NCBI GenBank assembly: GCA_947074135.1
Contig: CAMTOL010000065.1
Location: forward strand, 1-10,227
DNA: 10,227 nt
Direction: 5' to 3'
From: an uncultured Rikenellaceae bacterium
Lineage (GTDB): Bacteria > Bacteroidota > Bacteroidia > Bacteroidales > Rikenellaceae
A model generated the notes under the pieces. That model ran no database searches and was not told where the DNA came from. It was given only the letters and a program-made list of their open reading frames with translations. A program made the position numbers and the translations under genes. This document shows positions 1 through 5,928 of the stretch, piece by piece. Position 1 is the first letter of the stretch. Each line of letters begins with the position of its first letter.

Positions 1-129
1 AAAAAGACACAACAAACCACCAAAACGAACACAAGCAGAGAAAAACAAATAGAGTAACCTAGGAGTGCAAATGGCAGAGCAAAAATTGTATGACCAAACT
101 TTAGAACACTAGCAAATTTAGTAATCATT

Positions 130-154
130 ATGTACTAAACAGCTGTTACTACAT
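130..154. repeat. Imperfect palindrome, operator-like
   Basis: ATGTA at 130-134 pairs with TACAT at 150-154, and the core AACAGCTGTT (138-147) is a perfect palindrome; a small asymmetric internal loop separates the two arms. It lies about 155 nt upstream of the PstS-like start. It could be a dimeric regulator site or chance structure in AT-rich DNA. No regulator gene is present in the window. Confidence 0.3.
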
Positions 155-220
155 TAAAAGTACGTAAAAAATATAGTTAACGTTACTGATATATTGAGAA
201 TAAAAAAAACAATATCTTGG

Positions 221-238
221 ATCGCAAAAAGCGATTTT
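221..238 (+). terminator. Small hairpin with short T-run (weak terminator candidate)
   Basis: ATCGC (221-225), AAAAA loop (226-230), GCGAT (231-235), then TTTT ending at 238. The 5-bp stem is short for an intrinsic terminator. It may end transcription coming from the left edge before the PstS-like promoter, but a chance structure is equally possible. Confidence 0.25.
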
Positions 239-244
239 ACTCGA

Positions 245-262
245 CAAAAATAGTTATTTTTG
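245..262 (+). promoter_or_regulatory. Bacteroidota -7 element inside an 18-nt palindrome
   Basis: TATTTTTG at 255-262 is an exact match to the Bacteroidales -7 consensus TAnnTTTG. It lies 48 nt before the ATG at 311, which would give a 5' UTR of about 40 nt. The element is the right arm of a perfect inverted repeat, CAAAAATA (245-252) and TATTTTTG (255-262), with a GT spacer, so a bound regulator could cover the -7 box. No good TTG -33 element is seen at the expected ~19-nt spacing, so the promoter call is tentative. Confidence 0.4.
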
Positions 263-310
263 CGCGATATTTGCATATAAATATATTGTCGTTGATTAAT
301 ATTTTGAAAT

Positions 311-1396
311 ATGTTTATAAAGAGGATTATAATAATTCTATCGTTAGTAGTGACAACATCTCTACTGTTTCCGTTGCTACTTAATGCACAAAATCGTGAG
401 CGAGAGATTAAAAAAGAGGCTAGAGAACAGAGTAAGGAGAATCGTGACAATATCAAATTAAGCAGACAGCTTAGTCGGGCAGAGCAGCAACGCCAAAGAG
501 AGGAGCGTAGAGAGCAGCGTCGTTCGTTGGAGGGCGAGATTCAGCTCTCAGGAGCATTTGCACTCTACCCTATGGTGGTTAAGTGGGCTGAGGAGTTTCG
601 GAAACTCTACCCTAAAGTACGAATTGACATCTCGGCAGGTGGAGCAGGAAAGGGAATTACCGATGCACTAAGCAGGGTTGTTGATTTGGGTATGGTATCA
701 CGCGATATCAATAAAGCGGAGTATGATAAGGGAGCATTTGTAATTACTGTTGCCAAAGATGCGGTAGTTGCTACGGTAAACTCCAAGAACCCTCTATACT
801 TAGATATTATGACTCGTGGAATGACGCTAAAAGCAGCTCAAGGACTTTGGGTGACTGGGGCGACTAAGACCTGGGGCGATTTATTAGGAACTAGATCTAC
901 GATACCTGTTCACGTCTATACTCGTTCAGACGCTTGTGGAGCAGCCGAAACGTGGGCTAAGTGGTTGGGTTCGACACAAGAGGATTTAGAGGGAACGGCT
1001 GTCTTTGGCGACCCTGGGGTGGCCTCTGTTATTCAACGCGATAAGATTGGCATTGGGTTCAACAATATTGGTTATGCTTACGACTTAAAGAGCAAGAAAC
1101 CGCATCGCAATATAATGGTTATCCCTATAGATATTGATGGGAACGGGCATATAGATTTGAGTGAGAGTTTTTATTCGACTTTAACAGACTTGAACCAAGC
1201 AATTGCCGATGGTCGCTATCCTGCACCTCCAGCTCGTAACCTCTATTTGGTTTGCAATGGAGTGCCTGAGAAGGCTGAAGTGTTGGCATTTTTAGAGTTT
1301 ATATTGACCGAAGGACAGGGTTTTGCACCTGAGAATGGCTACATACCACTCTCAGAAGAGCGATTAGCAAATGAACTAGAACAACTTGGACTCTAG
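311..1396 (+). CDS. pstS: PstS-family phosphate-binding protein, secreted, with charged helical linker
   Basis: Predicted periplasmic substrate-binding protein of a phosphate-type ABC transporter, 361 aa. Residues 1-26 form a signal peptide (MFIKR start, hydrophobic core, cleavage likely at LNA/Q). Residues ~28-75 are an almost continuous run of Arg, Glu, Lys and Gln, predicted helix or coiled coil, before the binding fold begins at SGAFALYP (80-87). Further family-like motifs are SAGGAGKG (108-115) and RSDACGAAETW (205-215); Bacteroidota members commonly show SGAFALYP-type rather than SGSST-type motifs. Residues 274-285 (DIDGNGHIDLSE) fit the EF-hand calcium-loop pattern. No pstC, pstA or pstB follows; the next gene is cysN after 255 nt, so this copy is an orphan or is transcribed alone. 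Ligand specificity (phosphate versus another oxyanion) is not proven. The ATG at 311 is chosen because it gives the complete signal peptide. Confidence 0.85.
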   Translation: MFIKRIIIILSLVVTTSLLFPLLLNAQNREREIKKEAREQSKENRDNIKLSRQLSRAEQQRQREERREQRRSLEGEIQLSGAFALYPMVVKWAEEFRKLYPKVRIDISAGGAGKGITDALSRVVDLGMVSRDINKAEYDKGAFVITVAKDAVVATVNSKNPLYLDIMTRGMTLKAAQGLWVTGATKTWGDLLGTRSTIPVHVYTRSDACGAAETWAKWLGSTQEDLEGTAVFGDPGVASVIQRDKIGIGFNNIGYAYDLKSKKPHRNIMVIPIDIDGNGHIDLSESFYSTLTDLNQAIADGRYPAPPARNLYLVCNGVPEKAEVLAFLEFILTEGQGFAPENGYIPLSEERLANELEQLGL

Positions 1397-1414
1397 AATT
1401 AGACATTTCACAGA

Positions 1415-1457
1415 CTAACGTTTTCCACTTTACCTTTTCTTAAGATGAAAACGTTAG
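1415..1457. repeat. 10-bp inverted repeat downstream of pstS
   Basis: CTAACGTTTT (1415-1424) and AAAACGTTAG (1448-1457) are perfect inverted copies separated by 23 nt. The repeat begins 18 nt after the pstS stop, so a transcription end or mRNA-stabilising hairpin is the simplest reading. There is no T-run after either arm, so it is not a classical intrinsic terminator. Each arm contains TAACGTT, which also occurs in the palindrome TAACGTTA at 178-185 upstream of pstS; a shared protein-binding site is the alternative. Confidence 0.45.
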
Positions 1458-1554
1458 CTTTCACGTACTTGATGATTTGTTCGAGATTTTTAGATATGTT
1501 TTCTTTAAGACTAACTATACTGTTCTTCTTCGATTGACAATTGAGAAGTTATTA

Positions 1555-1600
1555 GATGCGAAGCATCGACAAAAGTTTTTGGGACTTTTTCGAAAAAAGT
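1555..1600 (+). promoter_or_regulatory. Possible structured leader of cysN
   Basis: GATGC (1555-1559) and GCATC (1563-1567) form a 5-bp hairpin with a GAA loop. Downstream, AAAAGT (1571-1576), ACTTTT (1584-1589) and AAAAGT (1595-1600) are arranged so that the middle segment can pair with either flank, giving mutually exclusive hairpins. This lies 52 nt before the cysN start. The stems are short and AT-rich, so a regulatory role is speculative; no known riboswitch is recognised. Confidence 0.25.
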
Positions 1601-1651
1601 ACGAATAGAGAAGAAAATACAATAGAAAAAGATAAATTACAATAATAAGAT

Positions 1652-2923
1652 ATGAACGGATATTTAGATATGGAGCTGTTGCGATTTACAACAGCAGGGT
1701 CAGTAGATGACGGAAAAAGCACATTGATTGGTCGCTTGCTGTACGACAGCAAGTCGATTTTCGAGGACCAAATGGAGGCAGTCGAGGCTGCGAGCAAAAG
1801 AGTTGGCAACGCCGAAGTAAACCTCGCACTACTTACCGACGGTCTTAGAGCCGAGCGTGAGCAGGGCATCACTATTGATGTTGCTTATCGTTACTTTGCG
1901 ACTCCTGCTCGTAAGTTTATTATTGCCGACACTCCGGGACATATCGAATATACCCGCAATATGGTAACTGGCGCATCGACTGCCGATTTGGCAATCATTC
2001 TTATCGATGCTCGTAATGGTATTGTCGAGCAGACAGTTCGACATAGCTACATCGCTTCGCTGTTACAAATTCCTTATGTTACGGTTTGCGTTAACAAGAT
2101 GGACTTGGTCGATTTTTCGGAGGAGGTTTTCAATGACATTAAGACAAAGTATAGCGAAATTGCAACGAAGTTAGGCATTAAAAATGTGGAGTTTGCAGCA
2201 ATTTCGGCTAAATTTGGCGACAATGTGGTTGAACGTTCCGAAAATATGCCCTGGTATAGTGGCAAAACACTGCTCGAAGTGCTGGAAAGCACTCCAATTT
2301 CCCACAAACTCGGTTCTGCAGCGGCACGTTTCCCAGTTCAGTGGGTTATTCGTCCTATTAGCGATGAGTTCCACGATTTCAGAGGCTATGCAGGACGTGT
2401 GGCGAGTGGAGTTCTTCGAGTAGGCGATAAGGTACAGGTATTACCATCGGGTTCGGCATCATCGATTAAAGAGATTTTCGAGGCAACAGAGAGCCTTACG
2501 GAGGCTTATGCTCCGCTATCGGTTAGCGTTACCCTAAACGATGATATTGATGCTAGTCGAGGCGATATGATAGTACCAGTCGATGGTGTTCAACCAACTG
2601 TTAGTCAAGATGTAGAGGCTATGATTTGTTGGCTCAACCCTCGTGCTATGCAGGTTGGCGGCAAGTATATAGTTCGCCACACCACAACCGAAACCAAGGC
2701 TATGGTTAAGTCGCTGGTCTATAAGGTCAATATCAACACTTTAGAGCATATCGAGGGGGAGAGTTCGCTCTCTATGAACGACATTGGTCGCATAGTGCTT
2801 CGCACTGCAAGAGCGTTGGTTTATGACTCATATGCTGACAATAGAGTTACAGGGTCATTGGTGCTTATTGACGAAGCAACTAACGAAACTGTCGGCGCTG
2901 CTATGATAATTGATAATGCATAA
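1652..2923 (+). CDS. cysN: Sulfate adenylyltransferase subunit 1 (GTPase subunit CysN)
   Basis: GTP-hydrolysing regulatory subunit of ATP sulfurylase, which with CysD converts sulfate and ATP to adenosine 5'-phosphosulfate in cytoplasmic sulfate assimilation. EF-1alpha-like GTPase motifs are complete: P-loop GSVDDGKST (16-24), GITID region (72-76), DTPGH (93-97), NKMD (148-151) and SAK (185-187). RFPVQWVIRP and DFRGYAGRV mark the following beta-barrel domain, and the C-terminal barrel is also present. At 423 aa it is somewhat shorter than E. coli CysN (about 475 aa) and has no fused CysC kinase domain. The usual DTPGHEQYTRNM appears as DTPGHIEYTRNM, a small departure beside the switch II region. 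cysD is not adjacent; in most bacteria it sits directly upstream. The ATG at 1652 is preferred; Met7 at 1670 is a possible alternative. The gene converges with the minus-strand maturase, leaving 19 nt between stops. Confidence 0.93.
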   Translation: MNGYLDMELLRFTTAGSVDDGKSTLIGRLLYDSKSIFEDQMEAVEAASKRVGNAEVNLALLTDGLRAEREQGITIDVAYRYFATPARKFIIADTPGHIEYTRNMVTGASTADLAIILIDARNGIVEQTVRHSYIASLLQIPYVTVCVNKMDLVDFSEEVFNDIKTKYSEIATKLGIKNVEFAAISAKFGDNVVERSENMPWYSGKTLLEVLESTPISHKLGSAAARFPVQWVIRPISDEFHDFRGYAGRVASGVLRVGDKVQVLPSGSASSIKEIFEATESLTEAYAPLSVSVTLNDDIDASRGDMIVPVDGVQPTVSQDVEAMICWLNPRAMQVGGKYIVRHTTTETKAMVKSLVYKVNINTLEHIEGESSLSMNDIGRIVLRTARALVYDSYADNRVTGSLVLIDEATNETVGAAMIIDNA

Positions 2924-2935
2924 GTACATTATCAA
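2910..2935. terminator. Inverted repeat spanning the cysN stop, candidate shared terminator
   Basis: TTGATAATG (2910-2918) and CATTATCAA (2927-2935) are a perfect 9-bp inverted repeat with an 8-nt loop that contains the cysN TAA (2921-2923). TGATAATGCA (2911-2920) is also the exact reverse complement of TGCATTATCA (2953-2962) inside the end of the convergent maturase gene, so two alternative hairpins are possible. There is no T-run on either strand, so termination would have to be non-classical or rely on collision of convergent transcripts. Confidence 0.4.
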
Positions 2936-2942
2936 ATGCTAG

Positions 2943-4160
2943 TTATGGGTTGTGCATTATCAGAGAGGGTGGTAATTCTCGCTCAATACATTCTCGCATA
3001 AACTCCATTGCTTTGGCAGTATGTCTAAAGAAGTGTTGCAGACCGCTACACAACGAGTTAGACTTATCGCCAAACCTATGCTTAGGACACTCTCCATTAC
3101 ACAGATTTAACCACAAGCATTTGGTGCATTTTGCAGGTAATGAAGAGTATTTAGTTGCAGCAAACTCAAAGTGTCGAGCCGAGTGATAGAGCGAACGAAG
3201 GTCATCATTTAAGACATTGCCTAACTTATGATGATCATAAACAAAGTGGTCGCACGAGTAAACGTCACCATTATACTCGACCACCATTCCATCGCCACAG
3301 TTCTCGCCCATCGAACAAACCCCTGGAGCAACTCCGCACCAACGAGCTAGAGTTGCATCGAAAATCTGGACATAATAGGTACCCACATCTAGTCTTACCC
3401 ATTCGTCAAATATTTCGATTAAGAAGCACCCATAATCTCTCGCCGAAATACTCCACTCTGCCATTTGTCCCTGCTCATCGTCAGGCGCACAGATAACTGA
3501 TCGACTATATCCCTCAACAACTTTAGTATGTTCACTTACTGGTAAGAACTGCATATAGTGACTTCCCAGACTCTTTAGAAAATTGTATATTTCGACTCCG
3601 TGTCCAGCCGAAGCACTACTCACAGCCGACAATGTATTAAACTCAACACCAGCACGTTTCAAACACTCTAATCCCTCGATAACCTTATCAAAAGTAGGCT
3701 CTTCAAAGCGAGTAAGTCGATTGGCATCGTGAACAGATTTCGGACCATCAATCGAAATTCCAATCAAAAAACTATTATCGGCAAAGAAACGTGCCCAACT
3801 ATCATTGAGCAACACTCCGTTGGTTTGCAATGTATTCTCAATTCGTTTGTTTTTAGCATACTTTCGTTGCAGTTCTATTACTTTGCGATAAAACTCTAAC
3901 CCTGCCATTAACGGTTCGCCACCATGCCAACAAAATGTTATAACTTCGGCATCGCAACCTTCAATATAGCCTCTAATGTAAGCCTCCAACACCTCGTCAC
4001 TCATTAGTTTTGGAGGAGTTTGATATTGGAGTTCCTTATCGATATAGTAACAGTAGTTACACAGTAGGTTGCATCTGCTACCGATTGGTTTTGCCATAGT
4101 GGCAAAACGTGTTGGTTCACTTTTCTTAAGCGCAGTGCTAAATCGTAGCGTTTTTTTCAC
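2943..4160 (-). CDS. Anaerobic sulfatase-maturating enzyme (radical SAM/SPASM)
   Basis: Oxidises the active-site Cys or Ser of sulfatases to C-alpha-formylglycine without oxygen, using S-adenosylmethionine. The radical SAM cluster motif is C30-x3-C34-x2-C37 (CNLLCNYC), followed by GGEP (80-83) and ISIDGP (135-140). The SPASM part carries cysteines at 275, 282, 288, 303, 345, 348, 354, 358 and 371; by comparison with the Clostridium perfringens enzyme, 282/288/303/358 and 345/348/354/371 should ligate the two auxiliary 4Fe-4S clusters, and Asp304 after Cys303 matches its catalytic Asp. Length 405 aa fits the family. The first codon at 4160 is GTG, with an in-frame stop just upstream at 4166-4164; ATG at 4097 (Met22) would leave only eight residues before the first cluster cysteine, so GTG is favoured. 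It lies 47 nt downstream of the sulfatase gene on the same strand, its likely substrate. Confidence 0.94.
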   Translation of the reverse strand: MKKTLRFSTALKKSEPTRFATMAKPIGSRCNLLCNYCYYIDKELQYQTPPKLMSDEVLEAYIRGYIEGCDAEVITFCWHGGEPLMAGLEFYRKVIELQRKYAKNKRIENTLQTNGVLLNDSWARFFADNSFLIGISIDGPKSVHDANRLTRFEEPTFDKVIEGLECLKRAGVEFNTLSAVSSASAGHGVEIYNFLKSLGSHYMQFLPVSEHTKVVEGYSRSVICAPDDEQGQMAEWSISARDYGCFLIEIFDEWVRLDVGTYYVQIFDATLARWCGVAPGVCSMGENCGDGMVVEYNGDVYSCDHFVYDHHKLGNVLNDDLRSLYHSARHFEFAATKYSSLPAKCTKCLWLNLCNGECPKHRFGDKSNSLCSGLQHFFRHTAKAMEFMRECIERELPPSLIMHNP

Positions 4161-4207
4161 AATTCAGAATAAGCTATAAACTACAAAAACAGAATCACTA
4201 ACCATCA

Positions 4208-5740
4208 CTAGTTCACTGCCGTTACCTTATCGATTGGCAGCATAAATTTAGAGTTCTTAGGGTCTGTGTGAGCCTCACGCAAAATAGTTTTCAACTCCTT
4301 CACAATCTCACTATCAACACTATAAATATTCTTTCGCTCCTCTATATCGTTTTGTAAATCATAAAGTTCATAGACTGGTTCGCTCTTTATGTTTTTGATT
4401 ATCAACTTATACCTACCACTCCTCACAGCAGCAACTCCATCTCGCTCCGAAAACTCCCACACCAGATTTTGATGCAACTCCTGCTCACTATCCTCTCTAA
4501 GAATAGTAACCAACGATTGTCCGTCACTCTGAGGTTTCTGTTCTGAACCGCAAAACTCTAAAAACGTTGGCATCCAATCGGCAAAATGTGTCATCAAGTC
4601 ACTCTTACCACTTTTTACACCACCACTAGGAAAGTGAACAAACATAGGCACATTAATTCCTCCTTCGTAAAGCGATGCTTTGATTCTACCTGCTTCGCTC
4701 TGATATGGTGACGCACTCTCAAAAAACTTAGCATCACGACCACCTTCAGTCGAGGGACCATTGTCCGACGTAAAAACGATTATCGTGTTGTCGTATTGCC
4801 CAGTAGCTTTAAGTTTATCGATTATCTCTCCAACCTGTTCATCGATGTAGCTAACCATTGCAGCATAGGTTGCTCTTGGATAGCGACAAGGATGATAGTG
4901 GTTGCCTAGAAACGGTTTCTCGTCGCCGAACTTCTGCACATAATAATCGACCCAACGCTTGGGTGCAGCTAAAGAGACGTGCGGTAGTGGCGTTGTCCAC
5001 CACAGAAAGAATGGGTTATTGACTCCTGCCGTATCCAGAAACGCAAGTGTCTCCTTTTGCAGCAGTTCAGGGATATAGACTCCCGAAGTAAACTCAGAGT
5101 ACGAGTTTTCGTCGAGTGGATCAGCGTCTTTTGGTATTCTTCCACTCATTTCACGAGGAGCATTACCCGTTAGCTCCTTCGTTCGGTTGCGATAAAGGTG
5201 TGGCGTATAGTAGTCGTGCGCCATTCTCTGACAATTGCTGCCATAGAAAAAATCGAACCCCATAGAGTTTGGTTCACTAACCGAACCAGGCGCACCAAGT
5301 CCCCATTTGCCAATACAAGCAGTTGTATATCCCTCATCTTTGAGCATATGAGCAATCGTCCGAGTATCGGCTGGCATCGGAGCCTGACCCTCAACACCCG
5401 GATTAGCAGCCACCTCGACATAGGACCAAACATTTCCACGAGCGCCATCTTCGTCATTACCTCGAATCGGAGTGTGGGCAGTATGCATACCAGTCAGAAA
5501 GCCCGAGCGAGCAGGAGCCGAAACAGGAGCTGCTGAGTAGTGACGAGTAAAAATCTTGCCACTTCGAGCCAACGAGTCTATTCGAGGTGTTTCAATCAAA
5601 CGTTGACCCATATATCCAACATCGTTGTAGCCTAAATCGTCAAGAAGAACAAACAAAACGTTTGGTTTTCGTTCTTGACCCACAGTCGAAAGTGTTGCAA
5701 GTGATGCTGTACCGATAGCAAAGAGTGAAAATATTTTCAT
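4208..5740 (-). CDS. Secreted serine-type sulfatase (arylsulfatase family)
   Basis: Hydrolyses sulfate esters, probably on host or plant glycans, in the periplasm or at the cell surface. Residues 1-21 resemble a modest signal peptide. The alkaline-phosphatase-like fold shows metal-binding Asp34-Asp35 (LLDDLGY), the sulfatase signature PVSAPARSGFLTG (72-84) with Ser74 as the residue converted to formylglycine and Arg78, then GKWG (144-147, Lys145), PLPHVSL (His254), TSDNGP (Asp326-Asn327) and IKASLYEGG (Lys354). All core catalytic positions are present. The Ser74 codon is TCG, so this is a Ser-type rather than Cys-type enzyme, which needs the anaerobic maturase encoded 47 nt downstream. Length 510 aa is normal for S1-family sulfatases. 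No SusC/SusD pair or glycoside hydrolase of a polysaccharide locus is seen nearby, so the substrate cannot be assigned. Confidence 0.93.
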   Translation of the reverse strand: MKIFSLFAIGTASLATLSTVGQERKPNVLFVLLDDLGYNDVGYMGQRLIETPRIDSLARSGKIFTRHYSAAPVSAPARSGFLTGMHTAHTPIRGNDEDGARGNVWSYVEVAANPGVEGQAPMPADTRTIAHMLKDEGYTTACIGKWGLGAPGSVSEPNSMGFDFFYGSNCQRMAHDYYTPHLYRNRTKELTGNAPREMSGRIPKDADPLDENSYSEFTSGVYIPELLQKETLAFLDTAGVNNPFFLWWTTPLPHVSLAAPKRWVDYYVQKFGDEKPFLGNHYHPCRYPRATYAAMVSYIDEQVGEIIDKLKATGQYDNTIIVFTSDNGPSTEGGRDAKFFESASPYQSEAGRIKASLYEGGINVPMFVHFPSGGVKSGKSDLMTHFADWMPTFLEFCGSEQKPQSDGQSLVTILREDSEQELHQNLVWEFSERDGVAAVRSGRYKLIIKNIKSEPVYELYDLQNDIEERKNIYSVDSEIVKELKTILREAHTDPKNSKFMLPIDKVTAVN

Positions 5741-5841
5741 AATTTTTGATTCTAAATTCAGTGAGTGAAGATAATCATTTTTTTTTAGAAACTACATTAA
5801 AACACTATCCACTTTAATTTCATCATTTGATTAGATACTAG

Positions 5842-5859
5842 CTATATTATTGGATATAG
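5842..5859. repeat. Inverted repeat overlapping the namZ -33 box
   Basis: CTATAT (5842-5847) and ATATAG (5854-5859) flank a TATTGG loop that includes the TTG -33 element (5850-5852). The position fits an operator for a repressor or activator of the namZ operon, though AT-rich DNA yields such 6-bp repeats by chance. Confidence 0.3.
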
Positions 5860-5879
5860 TTATATTTTTTGTACTTTTG
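5850..5879 (+). promoter_or_regulatory. Bacteroidota sigma-ABfr-type promoter of namZ
   Basis: TTG at 5850-5852 (-33) and TACTTTTG at 5872-5879 (-7, exact TAnnTTTG) are separated by 19 nt, the expected spacing for the Bacteroidales primary sigma factor. Transcription should start near 5885-5890, giving a leader of about 40 nt to the ATG at 5929. This rules out the longer reading frame start at 5869, which lies inside the promoter. Confidence 0.7.
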
Positions 5880-5928
5880 CTGGTGCTCATTCGTGTACGA
5901 CAACAAAACAATTAATCTTACAACAGAT

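Larger units (their letters stand above)
1..310. other. AT-rich non-coding region upstream of the PstS-like gene
   Basis: No convincing gene is visible. The first ~60 nt are poor in T on the plus strand and open in all three plus frames (first stops at about 50-62). They could be the tail of a gene lying outside the window, but no family is recognisable. A 13-codon ORF starts at 71 behind an AGGAG (61-65) and ends at 112; it is too short to call. The remainder holds an imperfect 25-nt palindrome (130-154, core AACAGCTGTT), an 8-bp palindrome TAACGTTA (178-185), a small ATCGC/GCGAT hairpin (221-235) followed by TTTT, and an 18-nt palindrome overlapping a promoter-like element (245-262). Confidence 0.6.
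1397..1651. other. Intergenic region between pstS and cysN
   Basis: 255 nt without a gene. It contains a 10-bp inverted repeat (1415-1457) just after the pstS stop and, in its last 100 nt, a 5-bp GATGC/GCATC hairpin plus three short AT-rich segments that can pair in two alternative ways. No perfect TAnnTTTG element was found; TATGTTTT at 1495-1502 has one mismatch but no correctly spaced -33 box. The A-rich stretch before the ATG at 1652 is typical of Bacteroidota translation starts. Confidence 0.6.
5741..5928. other. Divergent intergenic region between sulfatase and namZ
   Basis: 188 nt separate the sulfatase start (minus) from the namZ start (plus). The namZ side has a well-formed Bacteroidota promoter (5850-5879) and an inverted repeat around its -33 box. 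On the minus strand I found no exact TAnnTTTG for the sulfatase. The middle is AT-rich with a run of nine T from 5778. Confidence 0.6.

Noticed and set aside
154..456. 100-codon minus-strand frame upstream of pstS
   Set aside because: Overlaps the pstS signal peptide and its promoter region; the translation has no recognisable features.
1534..1562. TTGACA at 1534-1539 as an E. coli-type promoter for cysN
   Set aside because: No -10 box at 17-nt spacing, and Bacteroidota do not use this consensus.
3155..3496. 113-codon open frame on the plus strand
   Set aside because: Antisense to the maturase, with low-complexity His/Arg-rich translation typical of a shadow frame.
5198..5536. 112-codon open frame on the plus strand
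   Set aside because: Antisense to the sulfatase, no family resemblance, no upstream signals; a shadow of the real gene.
5869..5928. 20-residue N-terminal extension of NamZ from an earlier ATG
   Set aside because: The earlier ATG overlaps the -7 promoter element, and the true signal peptide starts at 5929.
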